The translations under genes were made by a program, and so were the position numbers. From Todiramphus chloris collaris (Eukaryota; Chordata; Aves; Coraciiformes; Alcedinidae), in NCBI GenBank assembly GCA_025345505.1, contig JANVCC010000121.1:68350-132349 (forward strand): a DNA stretch of 64,000 bases, written 5' to 3'. The notes under the pieces were generated by a model that saw only the letters and a list, made by a program, of their open reading frames with translations, was not told the origin of the DNA and did not search any database. Positions 23,215 to 35,069 of this stretch are shown piece by piece (the stretch's first letter is position 1; each line of letters begins with the position of its first letter).

Positions 23215-23234
23215 ACTATAATTCCCAGCATGCA
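23215..23234 (+). promoter_or_regulatory. SEC11C: ZNF143/Staf-type motif in the SEC11C promoter (site 2)
   Basis: Plus reads ACTATAATTCCCAGCATGCA, a near-perfect long ZNF143 site with one difference (T for C at position 5). It points away from site 1, 53 bp from it, with GC boxes (GCCCCGCCC) in between. Such sites are typical of CpG-island and bidirectional promoters. Confidence 0.8.
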
Positions 23235-23619
23235 CCGCGGCAAAAGGGCCCGAAGGCGAGGCCCCTTGCCCTCTGCCGGTGCCCAACCAGTTCGCTTTCT
23301 GAGGCATCTCTCGGTGGGCGCCGAGACCCCGTGGCTCGGCGGAATTAGCCAAACTCGCCTGCGGAGCAACAGGTCGGCGGCACCGGCCGCCTAAGCCACC
23401 GCTTTCGGATCGGGCGGCTGCTGGACAGCTCTCCCCGGGCTGTCTCGGCGTGTGCGCCGCTCATTGGCGGGCTGGGCCGCGGCGGGAGGGGCGAAGAGCA
23501 CGCGGCAGGGCGGGATCGTGCGAGGGAGGGCCGGGCACGGGGCGGGGAGTGGGCGGGGCCAGGAGCGGCGCGAGGACGGCGCGAGGACGGTGCTGAGGGG
23601 CGGTGGGCGGGGCCAGGGG

Positions 23620-23670
23620 CTGAGGGCGGGCTGAGGGCGGGCTGAGGGCGGGCTGAGGGCGGGCTGAGGG
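23620..23670. repeat. 11-bp tandem repeat with GC box (CTGAGGGCGGG), about 4.6 copies
   Basis: There are four perfect units of CTGAGGGCGGG and a partial fifth. Each contains GGGCGGG, an Sp1/KLF-type word at 11-bp spacing, about one helical turn. It sits about 620 bp upstream of the SEC11C start. A shorter 11-bp tandem pair (GCGCGAGGACG) precedes it at about 23568-23590. Confidence 0.9.
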
Positions 23671-25014
23671 CCGCTGCCGGCGCGCGGCGGTCATCCCGCC
23701 CCGCCCTGCCGTCAGGGGTGACACCGGTATCTGCTGCGGGATCCGCCTCAGAAAGCGCTGGGAGAGGGGGGACAGCAGCTTGCCTCCGTGACTGCGGGAG
23801 GGAGCAAGAGCGGCTGATTTCAGCGGCGGGCGTTCACCGCGGTGCTTGTTTCGGGGCCACTGCGTAAGCCTCGAGGAGAGAAAACAACGGAGGCCTAGAA
23901 AAAGCGCCGCGCTTAGGCGGCAGCAGCGCAGTCCCGCCCTCAGGCCCGGTTGCCGGCAGGGGGATGAGTTCCTGCTCTCAGGAAATGGCTGCAGCAGCAG
24001 CTTGGGCCCTCCAGGGAGACAGGGAGAGTTCACACATGCAGCCAGCAATTACAGTCTTCCCTTTGTCTGTCACCACTCAGGAACCGATATTCATAAAAAT
24101 CGTGACCTCTCAGAAAGTGGTGAGGGAGCTGGATTTGGTTTAGGGCGATTCCTGGATGCTTCTCTCAGCGGGAGTGTGGCCCATCGATAGGCCACTCGTC
24201 CCTAGAGCGCTGCTGCTGCAGCTGTGCTCTTAAAATTGCATGACTGTGCAGTGACCTGGATTTTCAACTAAGCCATGTAATAATACTTCCGGTTAAAAAA
24301 AGATGGGTATCCTGAAGACAAGTATTTTTAAACAACATTTTTTCACAAATTCAGTTCATTGCCACAAACAGACCAGTGTCTGCTGAAAGTTAACTTTCCG
24401 TGCAGAAGGGCTGACTGGATGATCTTTGGAAGTCTCTTCCAGTTCCACATTTGAATGACTGCATAAATGTGAAGCAACAACCAGCCAAATAGGTACAGAT
24501 CATTGTCCAGAGCTCATTGATTTCCTGGGAATGAAATCGACCATATCCGAGTGAGGTTTTCACAACATTCAGGACTAGCTCCTGAAGACAGGGAATGACA
24601 GTGTGAGAACAAAGGACACAGGGAAATGCTACTAAGAAAATGGGAAGCAAATTGAAGGAGCCTTGAAAAGGTATTTCCACAGTTTGACAGAAGTATATCA
24701 AGACTTTCTGTTAGAAAACGGTTGGAAAAGAGTTACTAACTGTGTCAGAACTGGCATTAGACCACAGAGGAATGTGCAGTGGTATCATGAATGGACAGAA
24801 ATGGCAAATGGGCACTGGAAAGAAAGCTCCAAGGACACTAGCTAGGCATTACCTTGATCAGATCCTTCAACTTCACACCTGATGATTCTTTTGGTGACGC
24901 AAGTATTTACTACACAGGAGTTCGTCTAGATTTACAATATTTCAGGTTAGTGTTCTCTGATGCCCTTTAAATACTCAAAAGTCCTACCGAAATTGATTTT
25001 CTGTGTTAACCATA

Positions 25015-25215
25015 CCCCTAAGGTGTGCACTAAGAGTGGTGTGAGGAATTCTGATGTTGAGAGGCTTAGAGAGCTGAGGTTGTTCATTCTGGAGAAGAGA
25101 TGGCTCCAATGGGGTCTTACCAATGTATATAAATACCTGATGGGACAGAATTAACTAAAGAGCCAGCCTCTTCTTGCTAGTACCCAAGTAGATGACAAAG
25201 ACTGGTCAGTGTTAG
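25015..25215 (+). mobile_element. CR1 LINE fragment (plus orientation)
   Basis: It contains GAGGCTTAGAGAGCTGAGGT, TGTTCATTCTGGAGAAGAGA, ATATAAATACCTGATGGGAC and AGCCAGCCTCTTCTTGCTAG. These follow CR1 order in the sense direction. It is diverged and lacks the 3' end. Confidence 0.75.
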
Positions 25216-28200
25216 AATGGTTCCTTGCAGTCATTCCTCACGGAAGGAATTAAAAGTGGAAGTTCAGGTGATAAAATATAATAGCGTAACAAGCAGAGGG
25301 AGAAAGCGGAGCTAGTGTATGGAGAGTTCAGAAAAGCAACAATGCAACTTCTTTAGTGACGACTAATGGGGGCTGAAGCTGCTTAGTCTTTTGTTCACAG
25401 AGATGCGACATTCTTTTGTATGAGGCACAAACCCACACTTAATTCTGAGACTGTAACATCTTTGCTGTATCTTTGCCTGTATCTTTGCCTGTCAATTTGC
25501 TGTTGATTAGAGTTCCAAAGTTCAGAAAACACTTTTGTTCACCCATTGTTCATGGTGAGTCAAGGGAGACATATTAGGGACGTGCTTTTCTTTCTTTTCC
25601 ACAGATGCTGGGAATTACCCACACCTCTGTTGGTGGCTTTGTTATTTTACGGTCTGGATGATTTAGATTAAAGGTTACATGTACTTTGAAATCTTCCCAT
25701 ACTCTGGATATTTGACTTAAATATTTCTACAGTAGATATTTTGGCCCCCTGTGCTAGAAAATCATGCTTATTTTTTAGTACACAGGAAAATGTAGCTCTT
25801 GACATTCTGGCTCATTTGCCAGACCTTTGCAAACATCCAGGTGTTGTCGCTACCCGTATATATAATATTTGAATTACAGCTCTTTGTTTTCAAAGAGATT
25901 GGTCATGGGCAAATAACTGGCACCTTGCACCTGAGCTGAAAAAGATAGGTTAACGGAGAAAGCTGTAGAAGTCCATTTGCAGCCACTCAGACTAAAGCAC
26001 AGAAGGAACACAATAACTGACTTCCCCAGTGAGCACTCTGTTGTTCCAAATGCATTTGGAACTATTCTGCTTCCCCTTCCCATTGCTCCATGGGCTGTTA
26101 GAGCAGCCAGTAATGCACACAGTGCTGTCCAGAAGCAACAGGATGCCACTTACACCAATATCACACTCTCTCCTGGATTCTTCAAATACTTGGAGCACTC
26201 AGCTGCCCATAGGAGTTGTTGCATCTGAGTGCAAGTAAGTGGAAAGCAGCCTCCTTTGCTCTGAAAGAAGCTCCTGCTATAGCTGCCAAGCGATAGCGTT
26301 GAAAGGGAACGTTTGGGGTTCAGACACCTTTGCTGCTTCCTCTTACATCCTCCTGTCAGCGCTGGCTTCAGCAGGGCCAAGGGCAGCAACTGCCAGCCTG
26401 GGACCCAAATGTCCCTGCCATCAGCCTTGGCTCTGCTTTGCCTCCCAGTGCCCACAGGCTGTTGCCCAGGCAGCAAGCAGTAGGGGTTGGGGTGAGGGTG
26501 GGTATTTTGAGGACAGCAGTTTTCAGCAGTACTCTGTGCCCCCTGTCCTCCAACAGCAGTAACTGGTGTGCCAGTGCTCCTTCAGTGTCCCCTCCAGTTC
26601 CCACCTTTCCTGCAGCAGCTCACGTGCCCCATGGGTTGGCCAGGAAGGCAATGCTGAGCACTGCCTGTGCTGCCAGAGCCCAGAGCAACCTCTGTCCCAT
26701 CCCCAGACTCCCAGGGCTGCAGCTTATGGCGAGACGTGACCCCATCTGCCCACAGCACTCGTGTGGAGAGAGCTCCAGAGAGTCTCTGCCACTGCATCTG
26801 ACATGAGGTGGGGCTCCGCAGGGCAGCACTGAATGAAGTACTTATCGTTTATTTGCGCACCGCCTCAGATTACCGGTGTTTTATTAATCACAGTAGTGAT
26901 ATTAATACCTGATGAATCTCCTGTGAAGCAGGAAAATACTGAGTGTTTGGCATTTCTAGTAATCATTCCCAATAAAGGTTAAAGTTTCTTGTGTGCTTTT
27001 GGCCACACACACAGGTGTTATTGCGCTGATGTCTTCTCTGTGACCAGGCCATGGCGTTGTGTCTGCTCTGAGGTGTGTGCCGTGTCTCCCCCAGATCCCA
27101 GGGGTAACTCCCTATGGGTGCAAGGAGACAGACTTAATCTATGGTTAAATCAAGAGCTCTGCTGCTGGCTTCTTAGGCTGTGGTTGGTTCACTTGTAACA
27201 CAGCCAAATCAAACATCTTTAGAAAATGTCCTGGCCTAAGTAGAACTGTTTCTGGAAGAGCCTGAGAGCTCTCATAATGCCTTCACTCAGGTGAGGTGGA
27301 CATGGAAGTGTAGAGCTGAAGTTGATGAGGGAGAGCAGGAACACGTTAAAAACCCGCCTGCTTCCAGACTGAGGTATGACTCTGGTCTGAGAGCCACAGC
27401 AGCAAATTGCTGAAAAGCTCAGAGGCTGACGGTAATTTCTCTACAGAGGACAGGTCACGTTGCATTGTACTTCCCCAATGCTTTTTGATTCCTAAACAGT
27501 TCTAATTTTTTTTTTTCCTCTCAAAGTTCATCCGCAGCTCTTAATGTCTTTTCACTTATTTTCTTGTCATCTCAGTGTCTTGTACGATTGTACAAGACTA
27601 TTTATGACTTTTCCTACAAGCTTTTCTGTAACTGTATTAGCTGTGAAGATGGGCAGTGTTGCACCAGCAACTGGGTTGGCTGATAATGGTATTTGTTAAC
27701 TATATTGCACCAAATAACTGAGGAAACTAGGAAAACAAAAAAAGATATTATATATGTGATGGGACTTGAGAGCCTCAATCACAGCACTGTATAAGACAAT
27801 ATGGCCCCTGGTCCCTGAGTTCATTGGAGATAAATTTGGCCTCTGGCCGTAGTCTGCTATTTGATGTTTGTACCTTGACTTTCATGAGCACTTGGAAAGT
27901 GCTTGACTTTCCACGAGTGGAGCTCAGGCACGTCCTGTGTGGGAAACGTTCTGTGAGGTATGCCATCCGGAGTGATGCTGGGGCTGCTTTGATGAAGAGC
28001 CATTTCTCTGCACACAAAGGTCTCTGCTCGTTTTGCTAACAGCAACAGTATGTAAATGTAATGACCAAATGATATCTTGAGACAGTAGCTCCTCCAATTA
28101 CAGCCTGATTGCATTCATCAGGGCCTGCTCTGCATTTTAACTGCGAAAGTGACAGCCACTTAAACCAGGAAATATTGTTGTACTTGACCTTCAATATTGA

Positions 28201-29789
28201 TCTGGCACACAGAGCTATGGCAATGTTAGCCCAGTGGTGGACGGACTCAGAGAGAGCAATACTCATAATGCAGACCATCCGTATCCCCACCATCATATTA
28301 GAATCATTGAATACAAAATAGCAGCATTTGAGAATATAAAATAAATGAACCACATAAAGGCTTCTGCCAAATCACATTTGGGGACATATCTGTGAAGGAC
28401 ACAATGTTCAGATTATTTTGCTAATAGTCACATTACTGCTCAAAATCCATTTTTTCCTTCAAAGTAGAAACCTTGGGGTCAGAGAAGAAAGCAGCAGTGC
28501 CTCCAGCTCATTTTCTGTCTTAACCCGGGTCATTTCCAGTGCTTGCTTTACCAGGTCTTTTCAGAACACCTCACAGCAGTGGAGCAGAGCACGGTGCTTC
28601 AGCACACGGCTCTGTTCTCGCCCTGGCTGGCACCAGCCATCCTGGATGATGTTTTCAGCAGAGATGGGTATCTCTGTGCACAAGGTGCTGGCTGGGACTT
28701 TTCATGGTGGCATTTCGCCTACAACAATGACTGCGCTTGGTGCCCCTGGAGCTTGCTGGAGGGCTTGCCGTGGCCTGGCATCTTCTGCAGCTCAGCAGTG
28801 TCATCTGAGGACAAGGTTGTCCTGCTCTGGTGGCAGCCAACACAGGCCTCCCCTCGCCAGGAGGCTGCACTGCAGGCGTCTCACTGCAGTGCCCGCAGAC
28901 AGACTGTTTGGTTGGCTCCCAGGGAGGAAAGCTGCGTTTCTTTCCAGCTATGAAAGAAATGACACTAAATCCAGGTTTTGCACAGTCACTGTTGAGGAGA
29001 AAAAAACATTTTTTTTTTCAAAGGGAAGGAAGAAGTGCTCAGGGAGGAGACAAGAAGTGCTACTCCTGTCCTGCTCCTTCTGCATTCACCTCTGGCTACA
29101 GAACCCAGTTTGTATGTGAAGCCCAGGGATGTGGGTTGGGTACTCTTGTGCTTGCTATGTTTGCTGTGTTCTGTACTTATTTCTCTCTTTGCTCCATTAC
29201 CCACCCTTCGTCCTTCTGGGAGCCTCGACAGATAACCTTTTAGTAATAGTCTGAAATTCAAATACAAAGAATTGACTCCCGAACTCCCCTAATATTTGAG
29301 AAAGGTTTTAAAATAAACTGCATCCCATTATTGGCCTGGCAGCTCTGTGTGTGCCGGGTGTACTGAGAAAGGTAATATTAACAGCATGAAAAGGTCAGAG
29401 TTATATAAAAATCCTTTCAAAACTAAATAGGCCTGCCATACTGAATTCCTCATGGAATTCACAGAGGTTAAGAACTGAGAATATTTGGGCCTTCAGCAGG
29501 TCAAGTTGTGCATCTGTAAATGCCCTGCAGAAATGAAAATAACCCAGACAATTCTAGAAGTACAGTGATTGTGGTCGGCCAGATCCAACTTGTGCTGGAC
29601 CTGCTCTGCATGAAGGCTGGTCCACACCAGCCCCATGAGGACCAGGGGGTGCCATGGAGGGAAGTGCCAGGGGCACTGCATAGCACGAGCAGTTGCCACT
29701 CTAAGTCTGCTTTCCTGATGAGCAATGGCTGGTTTGAGGTCTGTCGTTCAGTGTGTAAGCTCAGTCCCATTTGTCACTTCCGAATCATG

Positions 29790-30010
29790 TTGCCTTCTTC
29801 TTCACTGACACTCCCCTGCCATTTCTTTCACCTTTTTCAGTGTGGTGATGTCCTTTTGCAGTGCTTTGCAATCATTTTTCATTTTTCCTACCCTGCTTAG
29901 CTTAGTGTCATTGATAACCTTGTGACTCCCTTTTTCAGACTGTTTGTGAACAGTACAGTCCTCAACCCAGACACCTCTGGGGATTTATTCAAGACTACCC
30001 TCCACCAAAT
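29790..30010 (-). mobile_element. Possible old CR1 fragment from upstream ORF2 (reverse orientation)
   Basis: Short words such as 'GGTGATGTCCTTTTGCAGTG', 'GCTTAGCTTAGTGTCATTGA' and 'CAACCCAGACACCTCTGGGG' resemble a decayed internal CR1 segment read in reverse. The match is from memory of the family and is much weaker than for the other copies. Confidence 0.4.
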
Positions 30011-30870
30011 AAAAAGTATAATCGCTTCAAGATGTATGCGTACACTCCCCTTGTCACTGAAGCGCTTTGCTCTCTTCTCTTTGAATCCTTATGACTAAAT
30101 TGAGTCTTACTTCAGCTGAACAACAAAGCAGTGCCAGCAGCCTGAACAAAGCTCATTTGAAACCCCATAGCTAAATTACACTTTGTGACACTGCATGTGT
30201 GAGTGTGGAAAGAAGGTTTCCACCTGCGTGGAAGTCAAAGGCCTCTGACCTTAGACTAGTTGCATTAAAGTAGTAGACTAGTTACCCCCTGTGCAGTTAC
30301 TGCTGCCAGACCCAGTCCGTCTCAAGACCATGTTATTCCAGGTTCTTGCAATGTGAACAGTCAGAGCAACAACATAGGGCAGACGTGAGGTAATCTGGTT
30401 TCTCGTGCAAGTGTTAAACTCTATCAAAATAAGAGGTGGAGGAATCCTTCCAAAACGTTTGTATTTCCTGTGAATGCATTTCTTACTCCTGCTGAAACCT
30501 TGATAGTCACCATTTTCTGTGGCACTAAGTTCCACTGTTTAACTGTGTGACAGAGTTAAAAATGGGACTTTTATTAGTTGTGAATGTTCTGCTCCTTGTG
30601 GGGCGTGGTTCCCCTTGTTCCACACTGTGATGAGACGTCTGCACCACCCACCGCAGCTGCGCTTCAGCCCTTTCCTTCTCACCGCCTGTTCCTTGGAGCT
30701 GCAGCCTTCCCCATTGCTGTCCGTGGGCAGGTCCCTCTGGGGATGGCGAGATGGCCTGGGCAAGCCAGGCAGCTGGAGAGAAAACCTGCCACCTACCTGG
30801 ACATGCCGTTGCCTGTGTGCAGCATCCCCACAGCAGCACAGCCAAGGCACTAAGAGGCACACGGTGCTAG

Positions 30871-30925
30871 CGGTGGCCGCGGCTCACGCTGGCTGGGGCT
30901 CGCGGTGGCCGCGGCTCGTGCTGGC
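30871..30925 (+). repeat. Short 32-bp tandem duplication, locally CpG-rich
   Basis: CGGTGGCCGCGGCTC followed by a near copy of CTGGC occurs at 30871 and again at 30903, with two mismatches between copies. It gives a small CpG-dense spot in otherwise CpG-poor intergenic DNA. Confidence 0.7.
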
Positions 30926-33592
30926 GTGGCGCTCACTGGGGGACCTGGGCACTTGTTCTGTGCCAGCCACATGCAGGTCCTCTCAGCTTGTCAGTGTGGA
31001 TGCCCAGCTGTCGGGGTCCCTCAGCAGGAGGGGTGCTCCCTGCTTGCTTCTCCTCCGAGCCCCAGGGCCCTTCGCTTTTCCCACAGCAGAGCTGTTTGCT
31101 TCCTGTGGGGTTGATTGCATGGAACGAGGTGGCTCTGGCTGACCTAGTGTCCCACTTCCCCGTGCTCATTGTTCCTTCCTGCCGATCTCACAGACTTTCT
31201 CAAGGGCATTTTTGTTGCTGGCAAATTGAATGTTTTGGAAAGTGTCTCAGTATGGCCCTGTGCACAATGTGAAGGGCTGTCTCCATGCTGCCTTGCTGGG
31301 CTATTGTAAACTCCCACGCTGTCATTTTCTGTTACTTTCCCACTGATAAGGCAGGGCGTGTGTCCCCATGAAGATGCATTTAGAGCTTTCCGGAGTGGTT
31401 TGTGGTTTTTTTCCCACAGGTACTACAGCCTCACATGGACTCCTTTCTGTGCCGTGTCCCAAAGACCCCACATATGCACAGCCCTGAGGACAACCACAGC
31501 TGGTCAGTGTGGCAGTCAGGCACTGTTGCTGTGTCCTGCAGCTCTGGGGTGAACTGCAAACCCACTCCAGCACGGTGCCTGGCACCCACTGCACCACAGC
31601 CAGCCCTTGCAAAACCTGTCAGCAAAATGTCTGTACACCGTGAAATGCAGCAGCTGAGGAGAGGTCATTCACTCTAGAAAGCTTTGCTTTTAACTCTAAA
31701 GCACACTTCAGTCAGCTAAAGGGGCCTGAGGGGAGAAAATGTTTGACGGTTTGGCACTGCCAGTATTAACCAGTGTCAGTAGGTGAAAAATCAGTGTTCT
31801 TTAAGCAGTGCTGGCGGGTGGGTCCAATCCTTGTTGTGCAGGGGCTGCACTGACGGCTGCCTCAGAGCCAGGGCAGGTGCTGGCCATTGCTCTCTGGCCT
31901 GGCACGCCTTCCCTGCCCGGCCTGGCCCTGCCATCAGTTGTCCCCAGCCTGGCTGTGGACACTGCGTGGCTGTGGGTGTCAGGTGCTCATGCTTCAGGGC
32001 AGCTGAGTCTGAGCAGGAGAGGTGGGACTGGCTGTGCTGCTGAGGAGCACAGCACCAGTGGAATAGTCACCAGGTTCCCAAACGGGTGGTTGCAGCGCTG
32101 GTCTCGTAGTTTCTCTGTAGCTGGATACCTGGGAAGTGGTTTCATTGAGCTGCCCACCTGGCTGAGGAGCAGAAGGGGTTGGATGGGATGGCACACAATG
32201 TGGGGAGATACATATACATATGTACAGATATATAGTATACCTCTCAGGCACTGACTCTACTGAGATCAGGAATCCCTGCCTTTCTAACAGGGTGAAGCAG
32301 CCACATGTTAACCCCAGGCCCAACAGTAGCACTCTGAAGCCTTAATTACTATTTCTGCTCTAACCTACTTGCTGGAGTTGATGTTCAATGTTAAGTACCC
32401 CTCTGTTCAACCAAGAGAGCAGCTGCAGAACAGTGGAGGCTGAAGGATCCCTTTCCTACCTCACAGAGTGGTTTTAAGAGGTTTAATCCATTACTGCTAA
32501 ATCCTCAGAGGAAAGAATGTGTAGAAAGGAGGAGTATTAACGTCATCGTTGTAATTGACTGTCAGTGTCACAACATTAATTAAAAGCAAACAATTCAAAT
32601 GTCAGATCTCAGGTGAAGATACGTTTAAATATTTTCCGTATAGTTTACAAGAGGAGATAATTCCCCTAGGTGTGCAACCTGCGATGTTTGCCTTTTCACT
32701 GTTGTCTCACGTTGCTGTATAATGTGCTGTTCCTCTCCTGGTCTTCAGAAAATCATCTTCCTGTTAGGAAGCCCTGGCCGCCTCATAGCTCCATCTGCAG
32801 AGCACAGAATGGAGGGGCCCTGTCTCCCAGGGGTCCCTGGACTCTTTGCGATGGCAAAGGAGGCTGGGTGCCTTGAGCACACTTGGAAGGGGGAGGCTGC
32901 TGACAGTGGGTGGCCGCTGCATCAGTGTTGGCTTCCCCAGGGCTCCCAGGCCTGTTGCTGGCTGCCTAGGCCTGTCTGGTTTCTGTGCCAGAGCCCATGT
33001 CTGCAGCTGGAGCTGCTGGTTTGGGTTTGCTTGTTGCAGAGGATCGGGCGTAATGAGCTGCCCTTGATGTGGGACCTGCTGCATGCTGTGAGAGATTTGC
33101 CTTCCTCCCGCTCCTGTCCTTTCTCCCAGTTTTGTTTTGGGAGCCTCTCCAGATTATTCGTAATTTAGGGTTCGCTTCCTGCTCTTGAGGGCAACACCCT
33201 GAACTCACAGCAGACACACACCGAGCTGAAGGTGCTTTAATTTGAACAGTAGCTGTGACTTTTCTCAGGCTGTGCTCCAGCAGGAGCATTGGGGGCCAGT
33301 CTGCTTCTGAGATTACAGCTGCTCCCTTTTCAGCCTGCACAACCAAACAGACAGGATGGAAAAGCAGGAAAGACCATGGATTCAATTCTTTTCACTCCCT
33401 TTACCATAGCTTTCCAGCATCTCTCCTCAAGTTTCCAGTGTGCTGTAGCTGTGCCCAGCTGCTGGTTCTTTGGGATGCTAATAATTATTAGTTCCTTAAT
33501 AAGGCCCTACACTTCCAACATGCCTGTGTTGTATTCAGAGCCACTACTTGCCTTTGCTTTCCCATCTGACAAGCATACATCCCCGAGAGCTG

Positions 33593-33602
33593 GGGGGGGG
33601 GG
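33593..33602. repeat. Poly-G run in intergenic DNA
   Basis: A run of about ten G, a simple homopolymer. A short GA dinucleotide tract lies at about 33883-33901. Confidence 0.7.
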
Positions 33603-34617
33603 CCAGGGTGATGGATCAGCACACAGGACCACGAGAAACTTGCATCGTTTTGATGCAGGCTTTTGAGCAGCAAAGCAGCCATCATTTCTGAAAGGGTCAG
33701 CCAACTAAAATGTGAAACTTTCTTTGCCCAAGATCAAGTCAAATAACAATAAACAACCAGGTTGGTCATTGCCAGGAAATCTTTTATTGGAGAAGGCCAG
33801 CTTCCAAGGAGAAGAATCTCAAAAGGGCACAGGCAGCAACATCACTCCTGGAGTAATGCTTGGACACTGGAAATCTGCCCTGGAGAGAGAGAGAGAGAGA
33901 CAGACACCAACAGTCCTTTTCCATTGTTAGTATCTAGGAATCTGGAATTACTCAGAGAAGACAAGAAAAAAATCCCCAACATCTGGAGGACTAGTCAAGA
34001 AATACTAGGTGTGAAACATGAGGATATGAATTGTCTCAATTTTTTTCTCCCCCCCCCCATCATCTGGTATTTGGAAAAAGCCATGGTCCTCAGAAGAGCT
34101 CCTTGCCACTTCACCTACCTGAATGGATTTCTGCCTGTCAGAAGCCACCACTTGCCTGCGGCAAAGCTCCTTGCTGGCTATACCCAAGGGGGTATAAACT
34201 CCAGTGCAGAAATATGTCTGTAGATTACAGGGCAGTTCAAGACCCACTGTCCCTTAAACCTTTCAAGAGATTACTAGAAGGAGAGTTAAACTGATCTCCC
34301 AGTGAAGACTGAATAGAGCCAGCTGTGGGAAACTCAGTGGCTGTGGGAAAACAGACTCCCGTGGAATGACAGGGCAAAGGCAGCACAGGAGCCTGCACCG
34401 CGCACATTTGACCTGTGACAGGGGCTGTGACCAGGGAGCCATTTCACGCTGTGCCCAACAGCCTTCAGATGACTTGTCAGTAACTTCTGGTGTTTTACCT
34501 CTTGGCAGCATCGACAATGCCATATGTTACTGGTTCGCAGCATCGCTTGCATGTGTCGCGAGACAGCGAAAATGGAAAATACAGGAAAGTATTAATAATG
34601 GCTGTGAAAATTTAACT

Positions 34618-34623
34618 TTTATT
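34618..34623 (-). terminator. ZNF532: Candidate distal ZNF532 polyadenylation signal (AATAAA)
   Basis: TTTATT on plus is AATAAA in the ZNF532 sense. Its use would give a 3' UTR of about 1.8 kb, which is plausible for this gene. A more proximal signal is at 35069-35064. Confidence 0.45.
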
Positions 34624-35063
34624 ATCTGTTCACTGTATACAAAACACCATTCTGCATAGTGATAACTCATTTGTTGTACAGTTGACAGTGCACATCAACA
34701 AACAAGTGTTCAAGAGGTATACACTGAATGGAAAAGGGCAGTGATGGCCAGTGTACATTACACACGAGGATCCTTCAATGCCAACTGCATGTTCTAGGAT
34801 GGAGAAGTATCTCAAAACCATTCAATATGTGAGTCATATAAATGGGAGAACAAGCATTTACCTATGGACCAAATTAAGAATGAGGAGGAGGAGAGAAAGC
34901 AGAATTAATATATCCGATACACGATTTCCAGAGTGATTAAGAAGTTTTACAAAGGTGGCCGAGAAGGATCCATATTTTTTCAAACACTCCCATTTTTCAA
35001 ACTGTTAAAATTTAATGATAAATAACAGAATCTCACAAATCTTTAGGGGCAAAATGCTCCACA

Positions 35064-35069
35064 TTTATT
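35064..35069 (-). terminator. ZNF532: Candidate proximal ZNF532 polyadenylation signal (AATAAA)
   Basis: AATAAA in the gene sense, about 1.34 kb after the stop codon. It overlaps a Pumilio-type TGTAAATA motif (35073-35066). Confidence 0.4.

Larger units (their letters stand above)
22590..24020. promoter_or_regulatory. SEC11C: CpG island and promoter region of SEC11C
   Basis: About 1.4 kb of CpG-dense DNA starts within intron 1, covers exon 1 and extends about 1 kb upstream. It has GC boxes, no TATA box near the start, and an inverted CCAAT box (ATTGG at about 23463-23467). It also carries the two ZNF143-type sites and the 11-bp array listed separately. This is the form of a housekeeping promoter, and its extension upstream leaves room for a divergent plus-strand transcript. 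Confidence 0.85.
24020..34590. other. Intergenic interval between ZNF532 3' end and SEC11C promoter
   Basis: About 10.5 kb have no gene I can support. GC-rich patches (26.3-26.8, 28.5-29.1, 30.6-31.1, 31.8-32.1 and 32.7-33.1 kb) carry long overlapping open frames in several phases. The longest runs 28418-29119 on plus, 233 codons. None resembles a protein family or shows consistent frame preference. In human, the O-acyltransferase-like pseudogene OACYLP lies near this position, but I see no multi-membrane acyltransferase sequence here. CR1 remnants are listed separately. Confidence 0.5.

Noticed and set aside
22824-23369. Longer in-frame N-terminal extension of SEC11C
   Set aside because: The extension runs through promoter sequence including a ZNF143 motif and is Arg/Gly/Pro-rich. 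The ATG at 23003 has a better context and fits the family.
24020-34590. A functional OACYL acyltransferase gene expected from human synteny
   Set aside because: No multi-membrane acyltransferase sequence or credible exon series was visible on either strand.
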